The notes: a model not told the origin generated them from the sequence alone. DNA of 24,665 nt from CAURMH01 sp963525745 (GCA_963525745.1 CAURMH010000022.1:1-24665), one strand, 5' to 3'. Counted from the stretch's first letter, positions 14,290 through 22,535 are shown. Made by a program: numbers and translations.

Positions 14290-14449
14290 GATTATCGTTA
14301 CCGAAGAAGCACAAAATGACATCAATCATATTGTGGAAAATGTTGCTGAATTTACTTACTCTTTTACAAGCGGGCTGAAACTCTACGAAGATCTCTATGC
14401 CAAGATCGACATGATCGCATTTATGCCGTCAGTTCGGCCATGCCGATAG
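14282..14449 (+). pseudogene. RelE/ParE-family toxin, truncated at its 3' end
   Basis: The 55-residue frame begins MHKIIVTEEAQNDINHIVEN, fitting the first strand and helix of RelE/ParE toxins, and continues to KLYEDLYAKIDMIAFMP, the helix that in full proteins (about 95-115 aa) precedes the central strands. It then ends in SVRPCR and a stop. The DNA from about 14430 onward is the antisense of a permease gene, so the toxin's second half, with the RNase or gyrase-active residues, was lost at a junction. Overlap with the antitoxin by 8 nt is intact. The product is expected to be inactive. Confidence 0.7.
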
Positions 14450-15210
14450 ATTTGGCATGTTCATCAAAAGATTGCGGTTTAATTTCTGCCGGTTCTAATT
14501 GATGGTCTTGACAAAATTCGGTTAAATTAAAATCTTGCCGACCGATATCGATCATCAAAATATCTTTTTCATGAATTTCAGAAGTGCTGAGCGGCATCGT
14601 ATAAATCGGGCGGAAACGTTTCCAACGTTCAATGGCCAACACATTTAAGCCGTAGTTGGAGCGCAAACGCGTACCAGTGTCTTTTATCAATTCCGCATTC
14701 ACCATCAGATTCGGCGCCATTGCAATTAATGTCATCATACCGCTGATCAGACCCGCTACGGACAGTGGCATCATTAAACGCTTCGGCGAAAGATTCATGC
14801 GTCGACAAATCATGAGCACAACAGGAATAAAAATCGCCACCATGCCGGTCGAACTCATAAAGGCGCCCAAACCCGCCACGGCCAACATGAGTAAAATTAA
14901 CACTTTCGGTTTCACTGTCGCCGGCAAGTTTTAAAATATTTTCGCTCACCTGATAGGCCAAGCCGGTTCTCACTAAGCCTTCACCCACAATAAATAACAA
15001 AGCAATCAAAATAACATTGGGATCGCTAAATCCGGCAAAAATTTCATTGGTGGTAAGAATACCGCTCAAATAAAACGCGGTCATCACTAATAACGCCACA
15101 ACATCCATGCGAATTTTATTGCGTACAAAAAGAAGCACGGCGATAACAAGCAAGGTAAGCGTCCAAAACAAGGAGCTCATCCAAACCGTATTGGTGAAAA
15201 CTGTGTTCAT
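14421..15210 (-). pseudogene. SLC13-family permease with RCK_C domain, decayed
   Basis: Two frames together give an SLC13/DASS-type membrane protein. The N-terminal part (start ATG 15210, AGGAG just upstream, 14 nt gap to rnhB) has helices and LTTNEIFAGFSDPNVILIALL. A one-base shift near 14907 separates LAGDSET from KVLILLMLAVAG. The second part has SSTGMVAIFIPV and APNLMVNAEL. It then jumps at about 14687 directly to RLRSNYGLNVLAIERWKRF, a TrkA-C (RCK_C) domain, without the helices expected between, suggesting an internal deletion. The reading stops at 14421 after SIGMAELTA, where intact relatives of about 600 residues continue for hundreds more. Three lesions argue for a long-dead gene. Confidence 0.8.
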
Positions 15211-15226
15211 CATGTCTCCTTATTTG

Positions 15227-15823
15227 CTAACGATTTTCCAACGCTTTCCTGACCGGCGCAAAACTGCGCCGATATTGCGGCAAAGCCCCCAATTGCGCTA
15301 ATTTTTCCAAATGTAATTTAGTCGGATAACCTTTGTGTTGGGCAAAACCATATTCGGGATAAAGACGATCCATTTCATCCATTTCCTGATCCCGTGCTAC
15401 TTTTGCCAAAATAGAAGCTGCGCTGATTTCCGCTACCAGCATATCGCCTTTAATAACCGCTTGGGCGGGCAAATCAAGATTGGGTGGCAGCCGATTACCA
15501 TCGACTAACACAAAGTGCGGTCGAATTTTTAATGATTTTATCGCCCGTGTCATCGCTAATAACGAGGCATGCAAAATATTCAAGCGATCAATTTCCGTCG
15601 GTTCCGCCCGCCCTAAGGCCCATGCCAAGGCTTTTTCTTTAATTTCTTCCGCAAGGAGGCGCCGCTTTTTCTCCGACAGCTTTTTGGAATCCGTTAACCC
15701 GATAATCGGTATCTTCGGATCTAAGATTACCGCCGCCGTCACCACGGCGCCAACTAAAGGCCCCCTGCCGACTTCATCAACGCCGGCAAACAAGGTGTAT
15801 CCCGACGGATAATTAAACGCCAT
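15227..15823 (-). CDS. rnhB: Ribonuclease HII
   Basis: RNase HII nicks RNA in RNA-DNA duplexes and removes single ribonucleotides misincorporated in DNA. The 198-residue protein (E. coli 198) carries GVDEVGRGPLVGAV (catalytic Asp16, Glu17), TDSKKLSEKKR, VDGNRLP and AEISAASILAKVARD. The C-terminal GYPTKLH is conserved. The ATG at 15823 has a GGAG site inside the lpxB end, and the two genes overlap by 11 nt, so translation is coupled. In E. coli rnhB is followed by dnaE. Here it is followed by the dead permease. An uptake signal lies at 15513-15521. Confidence 0.97.
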   Translation of the reverse strand: MAFNYPSGYTLFAGVDEVGRGPLVGAVVTAAVILDPKIPIIGLTDSKKLSEKKRRLLAEEIKEKALAWALGRAEPTEIDRLNILHASLLAMTRAIKSLKIRPHFVLVDGNRLPPNLDLPAQAVIKGDMLVAEISAASILAKVARDQEMDEMDRLYPEYGFAQHKGYPTKLHLEKLAQLGALPQYRRSFAPVRKALENR

Positions 15824-16985
15824 GGTTATTCTCCAATAAATCCACTACCGCCTGCGCGGCTTGTTTATCCGCACTACATCGGATCATTTGGTGTAGTTCG
15901 GTAAAACGTTGAATCAAAATGCGACGATTTTCGACCGCACTTTTCTCTTCGCCAAGATAACGTGTAAGTTGCTCCGCCATTTTTTGCGGCTCGCACTCGT
16001 CTTGGATCATTTCCGGCACCAACATTTCATCCGCGAGCAAATTCGGCAGGGAAATATATTTGCTTTTCACTAAGCGTTTTGCCAAGCAGTAAGTGAGCGG
16101 TTTCATTTTATACCCCACCACCATCGGCGATTTGCACAACATCGCTTCCAGCGCCGCCGTCCCTGAAGCAAGTAACGTCGCTTCCGCAACAATCATTGCT
16201 TGGCGCGCATGACTATCAATCAAATGCATTTCTAAATCCGGCGCAATCTGTGCTTTGATTTGTTCAAATTGGTGGCGCCGTTTGGAATTTACTAATGGTA
16301 CAAGAAATTGTAAATCAGGGAATTGGTTTTTCAATAAAAGCGCCGTTTTTAAAAACGGGGCCGTCAAAAATTCCACTTCAGAACCGCGGCTTCCCACAAG
16401 AAGAGCTAAATAACGTCCGTTTGGATCAATGTTAAGGCATTGACAGGCCTCAAGGCGATTCGGCTTAAGGGGAATTGCATCCGCCATCGTGTGACCGATA
16501 AAACGACATGGCACATTAAATTTATCATAAAAAGCCTTTTCAAAGGGTAAGAAGGCTAAAACTTGATTCGTCGCTTGAGCAATTTTATGAATTCGATTCT
16601 GCCGCCATGCCCAAACAGAGGGGCTAACATAATGAATCGTTTTAATCCCCTGTCTTTTCAATTTAAGCTCAACATCAAGATTAAAATCGGGCGCATCAAT
16701 GCCAATATACACATCGGGCTTTTCACGCAGCATTGTTTCAATGACTTGTTGACGAATTTTTAATAACCGCGGCAAATGTCTCAGTATTTCGACTAATCCC
16801 ATGACGGAAAGCGCTTCTAGATCGACCAACGTGTGACAGCCTTCTGCCATCATCTGCGGACCGGCAATGCCGATGAAGCGGGCGTTCGGATAATGCATTT
16901 TAAGCCGGCGGATCAATCCTGCGCCGAGAATATCACCCGACACTTCGCCGGCGACAAGCGCAATAAGAGGATTTTCCTTTATCAT
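15813..16985 (-). CDS. lpxB: Lipid-A-disaccharide synthase
   Basis: LpxB joins UDP-2,3-diacylglucosamine and 2,3-diacylglucosamine-1-phosphate to the beta-1,6 disaccharide of lipid A at the inner face of the inner membrane. The ATG at 16985, with AAGGT upstream, gives MIKENPLIALVAGEVSGDIL and 390 aa (E. coli 382). An open extension to a GTG at 17012 runs through the terminator stem and is rejected. Conserved blocks are AGEVSGD, YIGIDAPDFNLDVE, YVSPSVWAWR, FIGHTMADAI and LLASGTAALEAML. An uptake signal lies at 15934-15942. The 97-nt gap from lpxA contains a terminator-like hairpin, so lpxB and rnhB may be expressed below lpxA. Confidence 0.97.
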   Translation of the reverse strand: MIKENPLIALVAGEVSGDILGAGLIRRLKMHYPNARFIGIAGPQMMAEGCHTLVDLEALSVMGLVEILRHLPRLLKIRQQVIETMLREKPDVYIGIDAPDFNLDVELKLKRQGIKTIHYVSPSVWAWRQNRIHKIAQATNQVLAFLPFEKAFYDKFNVPCRFIGHTMADAIPLKPNRLEACQCLNIDPNGRYLALLVGSRGSEVEFLTAPFLKTALLLKNQFPDLQFLVPLVNSKRRHQFEQIKAQIAPDLEMHLIDSHARQAMIVAEATLLASGTAALEAMLCKSPMVVGYKMKPLTYCLAKRLVKSKYISLPNLLADEMLVPEMIQDECEPQKMAEQLTRYLGEEKSAVENRRILIQRFTELHQMIRCSADKQAAQAVVDLLENNHGV

Positions 16986-16997
16986 TCGATTTACCTT

Positions 16998-17036
16998 AAA
17001 AAATGACCGCACTTTAGAAGCTTAGGTGCGGTCATT
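16998..17036 (-). terminator. Intrinsic terminator/attenuator between lpxA and lpxB, built from inverted uptake signals
   Basis: A perfect 11-bp stem, AATGACCGCAC (17002-17012) with GTGCGGTCATT (17026-17036), has a 13-nt loop. Read on the minus strand it ends in six T (16998-17003). The 17006-17014 arm is a full uptake signal and the other arm is a near copy (AGGTGCGGT). The lpxB ribosome site starts right after the T-run. Confidence 0.75.
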
Positions 17037-17082
17037 ATTTTATACTCTACAGTAGCCTATGATGGAATGTCATGTGCAAAAA

Positions 17083-17871
17083 TTAGCGGATAATCCCACG
17101 TGTTGAACGCTTAAAGAAATCCAAAAAGAAACTAATCGCCGACTCGGTCTGCGCAATTTGCTCAATTTCAGGCATGACTTCTTCCAAAGTCTTTCCGCTT
17201 CGATAAATGAGTTTATAAACATTACGAATAGCATGTAAGGTCGGCTTATCAAAGCCTCGGCGTTTCAAGCCTTCTAAATTAACGCCGAATGGCTGAGCAT
17301 GGTTCCCCTGAGCCATCACGTAAGGGGGAACATCCTGACTAACCATCGAACCGCCGCCTAACATCACATGCGCACCGACAATAACAAATTGGTGAATAGC
17401 CGACATTCCACCGACGATCACAAAATCATCTAATTCAACATGGCCGGCAAGCGTGGCATTATTTGCTAAAATACAGTTATTTTTAATTTGGCAATCATGA
17501 GCGATATGGGAATTGATCATTAATAGGTTATCATCCCCAATGCGGGTAACGCCTCCCCCTTGAATCGTGCCACGATGAATTGTGACATGTTCGCGAATTT
17601 TATTGCGATTTCCAATAATCGTTTTCGTCGCTTCGCCTTTATATTTTAAGTCCTGATTAACTTCACCGATACTCGTAAATTGGTAGATCTCGTTATCTTC
17701 ACCGATGGTCGTATCGCCTTTCACAACAACATGTGAATTTAAGATCGTCCTGGCCTTAATTTCGACTGTCCCTTCAATAATACAGAAAGGGCCGATAACA
17801 ACGTCCTCACCGATAACAGCCCCCTTGGCGACAAGCGCCATCGGGTGAATTTTCGCACTTGGATGGATCAT
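17083..17871 (-). CDS. lpxA: UDP-N-acetylglucosamine O-acyltransferase
   Basis: LpxA puts a 3-hydroxyacyl chain from acyl carrier protein on O3 of UDP-GlcNAc, the first step of lipid A synthesis. The 262 residues equal E. coli's. Hexapeptide repeats (left-handed beta helix) run from about residue 2 to 190, with catalytic His125 in INSHIAHDCQ and the IREHVTIHRGT block. A helical C-terminal part (GLKRRGFDKPTLHAIRNVYK) follows. The ATG at 17871 has an AAGGA site, 13 nt after the fabZ stop. The substrate ultimately depends on GlmS, encoded on the other strand at 2594-4429. Confidence 0.98.
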   Translation of the reverse strand: MIHPSAKIHPMALVAKGAVIGEDVVIGPFCIIEGTVEIKARTILNSHVVVKGDTTIGEDNEIYQFTSIGEVNQDLKYKGEATKTIIGNRNKIREHVTIHRGTIQGGGVTRIGDDNLLMINSHIAHDCQIKNNCILANNATLAGHVELDDFVIVGGMSAIHQFVIVGAHVMLGGGSMVSQDVPPYVMAQGNHAQPFGVNLEGLKRRGFDKPTLHAIRNVYKLIYRSGKTLEEVMPEIEQIAQTESAISFFLDFFKRSTRGIIR

Positions 17872-17884
17872 AATTTGTCCTTAA

Positions 17885-18334
17885 TTATCTACGAGCGCAC
17901 ATTAATTTCGCTTCACAAGCTATCTCGCCATTTACTGTCGCTACACCGGTGAATGCAGTAATTCCACGACGTTCTTTAATCACCTGAACCATCAATTCCA
18001 TTTGATCGCCCGGGAGGACAGGGCGCTTAAAACGAGCTTCATCAATTCCTGCAAAATAAAACAATTCGCCGCCTTTGATTTCGTGCGTCTTAAATGCCAA
18101 TATTCCCATTGATTGCGCAAGTGCTTCAAGAATTAACACACCGGGCAAAATCGGTTCGGCAGGGAAATGTCCGGTAAAACAAGGCTCATTCACACTGATA
18201 TTTTTAATTGCTTTTAGCCATTCGCCTTCTTTGTAATCCACTACGCGATCGACTAATAAAAATGGATAGCGGTGCGGTAATAATTGCATGATTTCTTTTG
18301 CTTCAATCACTTTACTTGCTTGAATTTCTGACAC
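17885..18334 (-). CDS. fabZ: 3-hydroxyacyl-[acyl-carrier-protein] dehydratase
   Basis: FabZ dehydrates 3-hydroxyacyl-ACP in fatty acid elongation and so competes with LpxA for 3-hydroxymyristoyl-type ACP. The 149-residue hot-dog protein has the PHRYPFLLVDRV block and the active site GHFPAEPILPGVLILEALAQ (His56, Glu70). The start is a GTG at 18334 (MSEIQ) with AAGGG upstream at 8 nt spacing. An ATG giving MQLLPHRYP lies within the conserved N-terminal part and is less likely. The upstream 76-nt gap has two TATAAT words on this strand. Confidence 0.97.
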   Translation of the reverse strand: MSEIQASKVIEAKEIMQLLPHRYPFLLVDRVVDYKEGEWLKAIKNISVNEPCFTGHFPAEPILPGVLILEALAQSMGILAFKTHEIKGGELFYFAGIDEARFKRPVLPGDQMELMVQVIKERRGITAFTGVATVNGEIACEAKLMCARR

Positions 18335-18368
18335 GTTAGATACCCTTATAGAAAAATAAAATGGGCGA

Positions 18369-18390
18369 ATTATACGACATTTATATTATA
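18369..18390 (-). promoter_or_regulatory. Two tandem TATAAT boxes before fabZ
   Basis: On the minus strand TATAAT occurs at 18385-18390 and again at 18369-18374. Neither has a good -35, but a weak internal promoter for fabZ-lpxA is possible in this 76-nt gap. Confidence 0.35.
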
Positions 18391-18410
18391 AAAGAAAATT
18401 CACATACGAT

Positions 18411-19454
18411 TTAGGTTAAATCGACGGCTTTACTCACCTTCTTTTCCAAAGCTTTCAAACGCTTATTCATTGTATCAATTCCTAGTGTCAAGGCTGCCGT
18501 TTTACGCCACTCTTTATTCGTTTGCAGTGGAATCCCGGAGGAATAAACGCCAGGTTCGGTTATTGGTCTCATCACCATTCCCATCCCCGTAATTGTGACC
18601 TGATCGCAAATTTCCATATGCCCGTTAATCACACTTGCGCCACCAATCAAACAATAACGGCCGATCGTTAAACTTCCCGCCATAATCACACCGCCGGCAA
18701 CAGCCGTTCCGGTGCCGATATGTACGTTATGAGCAATTTGACAAAGATTGTCAATTATCACGTTATCTTCAATCACCGTCGCATCCAATGCCCCGCGATC
18801 AATACAGGTGCAAGCGCCAATTTCCACATTATTACCGATAATCACTTGCCCAACTTGTGGAATTTTTACCCAACGACCTCGATCATTCGCATATCCGAAT
18901 CCATCACCGCCAATCACCGCACCCGACTGAATCAAACAATTATGCCCAATTTCAACTTCATGATAAATCGTAACATTCGCCCAAAGTTGAGTGTTGTCGC
19001 CGATTTTGGTATTTTTTCCAATGAAACAGTTAGCGCCAATGACGACATTATCGCCGAGCATAACGCCCTCTTCTATGACCGCATTAGCACCGATAGAAAC
19101 ATTTTTACCCAAAGAAACGCGCTCGGAAATGACCGCACTTTTAGCGATCCCCTGCGCGGCCTTTGGCGTTGTATCCATATATTGAGCCAAAATAGCATAG
19201 GCCACATAAGGATCTTTAACAATCATCAAGTTACTTTCCGGTGAACAATATTCTACATCGGCTTCCGAAACAATTAAAATTCCTGCTTTTGACTGAGAAA
19301 GAGAGGCGCGAAATTTCGCATTAGAGATAAAACTAAGTTGAGAAGGGGTCGCCTTGTCTAAAGGCGCGATATTTTCAACAACGACATCGGCGTTGCCACG
19401 AATGACAGCGCCGACTTGAGTTGCTAATTCTTGTAAAGAATAGGTTTTTTTCAT
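18411..19454 (-). CDS. lpxD: UDP-3-O-acylglucosamine N-acyltransferase
   Basis: LpxD adds the second, N-linked hydroxyacyl chain to UDP-3-O-acylglucosamine in lipid A synthesis. The product has 347 residues (E. coli 341). The N-terminal uridine-binding domain (about 1-100) has QLSFISNAKFRASL. Hexapeptide repeats follow from about residue 105 to 315, with GGDGFGYANDRGRW and QIAHNVHIGTGTAVAGGV (the histidine near residue 240 is the expected base). A C-terminal helix (KRLKALEKKV) ends the protein. The ATG at 19454 lies 12 nt after the skp stop. An uptake signal (19132-19140) lies in the gene. Confidence 0.97.
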   Translation of the reverse strand: MKKTYSLQELATQVGAVIRGNADVVVENIAPLDKATPSQLSFISNAKFRASLSQSKAGILIVSEADVEYCSPESNLMIVKDPYVAYAILAQYMDTTPKAAQGIAKSAVISERVSLGKNVSIGANAVIEEGVMLGDNVVIGANCFIGKNTKIGDNTQLWANVTIYHEVEIGHNCLIQSGAVIGGDGFGYANDRGRWVKIPQVGQVIIGNNVEIGACTCIDRGALDATVIEDNVIIDNLCQIAHNVHIGTGTAVAGGVIMAGSLTIGRYCLIGGASVINGHMEICDQVTITGMGMVMRPITEPGVYSSGIPLQTNKEWRKTAALTLGIDTMNKRLKALEKKVSKAVDLT

Positions 19455-19466
19455 TATGAAAACCTA

Positions 19467-20048
19467 TTATTTTTTTGCTTGAGATGGAATGCTTTTTAGA
19501 ACTTCTTCCGTAATATCTTTTCCATCAATCGCAAAAACAACCGAATTTGCATCTAAAACATAGGTGTAACCTTTTTGTTTAGCCAAATTATTTGTTGCCG
19601 TTTGAATGCTTTCTAACAATTTTGCACGTTCTTCATTTTGACGTTTGTCACTTTGAACTTGGAACTCTTGAACTTTTTGTTCATGTTCTTGTACCAATTT
19701 ATTAATTTGCGCTTCTTCGTTGGCACCTAATTTTGCAATTTCGTCTTGACGTTTTTGAATATCGGCTTGACGTAAACGGGAAGCCTCTTTTTGTAAAGAC
19801 TCAATTTTCGCATCTATTTTCTTACGCGCATCAGCCATTTTGGCATCAATACTCTTTTTATTTTCTGCAAGTTTATCCGCAATCGGTTTTAGTTCAGCAT
19901 CCAATTTATCCGCTACCGCTTGGCGATCCGGATGGTTTTGGAACAAATATCCCGCATTAATGAATGCAATATTTTCATCCGCATTGGCAAAGCCGGAAGC
20001 TAACGCTAATGCCATTGAAAGTGCGGTCACTTTTACAATACTTTTCAT
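19467..20048 (-). CDS. skp: Periplasmic chaperone Skp (OmpH)
   Basis: Skp is a trimeric periplasmic chaperone that holds unfolded outer-membrane proteins on their way to BAM. The ATG at 20048 gives MKSIVKVTALSMALALASGF, a signal peptide cleaved likely after ANA (residue 24), and 193 aa in all. The mature part starts with the small body strand (IAFINAGYLFQNHPDR), then a long Lys/Glu/Gln-rich coiled coil (about 55-145), then YTYVLDANSVVFAIDGKDIT. The upstream extension in frame is not used. A sigma-E-like promoter lies 78 nt upstream, in the bamA-skp gap. An uptake signal (20019-20027) lies in the signal-peptide region. Confidence 0.96.
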   Translation of the reverse strand: MKSIVKVTALSMALALASGFANADENIAFINAGYLFQNHPDRQAVADKLDAELKPIADKLAENKKSIDAKMADARKKIDAKIESLQKEASRLRQADIQKRQDEIAKLGANEEAQINKLVQEHEQKVQEFQVQSDKRQNEERAKLLESIQTATNNLAKQKGYTYVLDANSVVFAIDGKDITEEVLKSIPSQAKK

Positions 20049-20092
20049 AATAAATTTTCCTTTAATAAATATTCTTGTTAATTTTTCTTGCA

Positions 20093-20116
20093 CTGTACCG
20101 CTTAGTAGGAGTACAG
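20093..20116. repeat. 6-bp inverted repeat in the skp leader
   Basis: CTGTAC (20093-20098) and GTACAG (20111-20116) pair perfectly around 12 nt. It would fold near the 5' end of a sigma-E-driven skp transcript. Confidence 0.35.
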
Positions 20117-20125
20117 AACACTCGG

Positions 20126-20153
20126 TTTGACTTATTTCGACTAAATAAGTTCA
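20126..20153 (-). promoter_or_regulatory. Sigma-E-like promoter for skp and the lpx genes
   Basis: On the minus strand TGAACTT (20147-20153; consensus GGAACTT) is followed after 16 nt by TCAAA (20126-20130). Spacing and both elements fit the extracytoplasmic sigma-E class. A perfect 8-bp dyad (20130-20137 with 20143-20150) overlaps the spacer. skp is a known sigma-E target in E. coli. Confidence 0.6.
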
Positions 20154-20159
20154 AATTCA

Positions 20160-22535
20160 TTAGAACGAACCGCCAATGCTGAATTGGAATTGTTCGACAT
20201 CATCATTTTCATATTTTTTCAGTGGTTTTGCGTAAGAGAAAACCAACGGTCCGATTGGTGATTGCCATTGGAAGCCAACCCCGGCGGAAGCACGAACACG
20301 GCTTGCTTTACTATAATCCGGCAAATTAGGGAACAACGCTTTATCCTGTTCCTTCCATTTTGTATTCCATACGCTTGCCGCATCGACAAATAGTGATGTT
20401 CTGACACTGTTTTGATTTTTTTCGGCCACAAATGGCGTCGGCACGATTAATTCCGCACTAACTGTGGCGATAGCGTTACCGCCGATTACATCCGTACTTG
20501 GTTGCCAATAAGGATTACCTGACGAATCCTGTCTTAAATAAATCGCATTCGGACCAATCGCACCATACGCAAAACCGCGTAAGGAGCCGATTCCGCCGGC
20601 GCTATAAGTTTGATAGAACGGCAAACGTTTTCCGCCAAATCCGTTCGCATAACCCGCACCTAATTTTCCTGATATCACCCATGTGTGATCACGATTTAAC
20701 GGATAGTACCCCTGAACATCCGCATTCAATTTGTAATATTTATTATCCGAGCCCGGAATTGTTACGCGCGCTCCTAATGTCGCTCTTACCCCTTTTGTCG
20801 GGAAATAACCGCGATTTAAGCTATTGTAGTTCCAACCGAAAGAAAAATCATAATCCTGCGTTTTGATTTTGTTGGTTGCAAAATTCATGGAATCTAAATA
20901 AAGCTGACGGCTATATTCTATTTCAAAATTACTAATTTTATTGTAAGCATACCCCAGCCCGACATAATAGGAGTTATTTTCATTCACCGGGAAACCGAGC
21001 GTCAAATTACCGCCGTAGGTCGTACGCTTATAGTTAGAGGAAGTATTACTATCGGAGTTATCATAATCCTCATAGAATACGTTACCGCCGAGACTGACGC
21101 CGTCTTTAGTAAAGTACGGTTCGTTATAGCCCAAGTTAATGGTTGTTCCGTAATCGTTTCGAGTTCCTCCTAAGCTAACGGAAGCGCCGGTACCTAAGAA
21201 GTTATCCTGTTTTACACTGGCTTGATAACTGATACCGCTTTCGGTTCCGTAGCCGACACCAAAGTTAATACTCCCCGTATTACGCTCTCTGACTTTATAA
21301 ATCACATCAACAGTATCGTTTTCTCCCTTAACAGGCTCAATTCGACTTTCTACCGAATCAAAAAATCCGGTACGATCCAAGCGTATCTTTCCTAATGCGA
21401 CAAGCTGAGCGTTATACCACGCACTTTCCTGTTGACGCATCTCTTGACGAAGTGTACTGTCCGCCGATACGGTATTTCCTTCGAACCGCACTTGACGGAC
21501 GGATAAACGATTACCGGCATCAACAACAAAAGTAATTGATAATGTCCTATTAGCATCATTGAAATCAGGAACAGCATTAACGGTCGCACTACCGTATCCT
21601 CGCTCGCCCAATTTGGCTTTAATCGCCTCTTCAACGGCTTGAATATCATTACGACGGAAAGTATCGTTATAATGCAACGTAGCAAGCAGCGGTTGTAGCT
21701 CCTCTGCCATACCGCCGACATTACCGACAATACGGGCGCTACTTAAATCGTATTGTTCTCCCTCATAAATATCAATGGTCGCATCGACATCCGTTTGCTC
21801 TTTATTAACTTGAACATTCGAACCAGTAATCTGCGCCTTGGCATATCCATTATTTAAATAATAGCTATGAATGGCCTGAATATCCTTTTCAAATTGCGTA
21901 TCATCAAAACGGTACCCCCAAAGCTTCCACCACGCATCAGGCTGAAGTTCCATCTGCTCCTGCAAAGTGCTACTGGAAACAGCATTATTACCGTTAAATA
22001 TAATAGACTGGAATCTGGCAGTATCGTCTTCATCAATTTGAACCACCACTTCGGCGTGGTTATTCGGTAATGTATTAACGATCGTATCGACTTTAGCGTG
22101 ATAACGCCCTACGCTTTTATAATGTTCCAATACACTTTTACGAAACTCTTCCAAACGGGCCCGATTTAAAATATCACCGGTTTTAAAGCCGTTTGCATCC
22201 AAATTTTGTCTCAATGCCTCCGTCGGTAATACAGAGTTACCTTTAATAACGACATCCGCAATAATTGGCTTTGGAATGACACTAATGACTAACGTATTCG
22301 CCTGCTGATAAGCTTTAATATCATCAAACTGACCGCTTACAAACAAAGAACGCACTAAATTTGCCACGTCATTATCGTTCACGCGTTGTCCGGCATGAAC
22401 CGGCAAAGCGGCAAGAATATTATCATGTAGCTCGCCTTGTACGCCATCAACACGAATATCCTTCACCACGAATGGTGCCGCAGAAGCACTCACCGCACTA
22501 CCGAATAATAAACTTGCAACGAGAAATTTTTTCAT
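20160..22535 (-). CDS. bamA: Outer membrane protein assembly factor BamA
   Basis: BamA is the core of the BAM complex that folds and inserts beta-barrels in the outer membrane. The 791 residues match D15/Oma87 of Pasteurellaceae. The signal peptide MKKFLVASLLFGSAVSASA is followed by five POTRA domains (about 20-420), then a 16-strand barrel. The lid-loop motif reads LRGF (652-655), a conservative change from the usual VRGF. The C-terminal residue is Phe (FQFSIGGSF), the BAM recognition signal. The ATG at 22535 has AGGA at a spacing of 8. The gap to rseP is 31 nt. An uptake signal lies at 21485-21493. Confidence 0.98.
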   Translation of the reverse strand: MKKFLVASLLFGSAVSASAAPFVVKDIRVDGVQGELHDNILAALPVHAGQRVNDNDVANLVRSLFVSGQFDDIKAYQQANTLVISVIPKPIIADVVIKGNSVLPTEALRQNLDANGFKTGDILNRARLEEFRKSVLEHYKSVGRYHAKVDTIVNTLPNNHAEVVVQIDEDDTARFQSIIFNGNNAVSSSTLQEQMELQPDAWWKLWGYRFDDTQFEKDIQAIHSYYLNNGYAKAQITGSNVQVNKEQTDVDATIDIYEGEQYDLSSARIVGNVGGMAEELQPLLATLHYNDTFRRNDIQAVEEAIKAKLGERGYGSATVNAVPDFNDANRTLSITFVVDAGNRLSVRQVRFEGNTVSADSTLRQEMRQQESAWYNAQLVALGKIRLDRTGFFDSVESRIEPVKGENDTVDVIYKVRERNTGSINFGVGYGTESGISYQASVKQDNFLGTGASVSLGGTRNDYGTTINLGYNEPYFTKDGVSLGGNVFYEDYDNSDSNTSSNYKRTTYGGNLTLGFPVNENNSYYVGLGYAYNKISNFEIEYSRQLYLDSMNFATNKIKTQDYDFSFGWNYNSLNRGYFPTKGVRATLGARVTIPGSDNKYYKLNADVQGYYPLNRDHTWVISGKLGAGYANGFGGKRLPFYQTYSAGGIGSLRGFAYGAIGPNAIYLRQDSSGNPYWQPSTDVIGGNAIATVSAELIVPTPFVAEKNQNSVRTSLFVDAASVWNTKWKEQDKALFPNLPDYSKASRVRASAGVGFQWQSPIGPLVFSYAKPLKKYENDDVEQFQFSIGGSF

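Noticed and set aside
17010..17012. GTG start for lpxB, nine codons upstream
   Set aside because: It lies in the terminator stem, has no ribosome site, and LpxB relatives start at the later ATG.
18720..19244. Plus-strand open frames opposite lpxD and others of the lpx cluster
   Set aside because: They are shadows of the hexapeptide-repeat genes, without ribosome sites or motifs.
19630..19700. Repeated GAACTT-like words on the + strand inside skp as sigma-E sites
   Set aside because: They are on the strand opposite all genes here, and the repeats reflect the Gln/Lys-rich coiled-coil codons.
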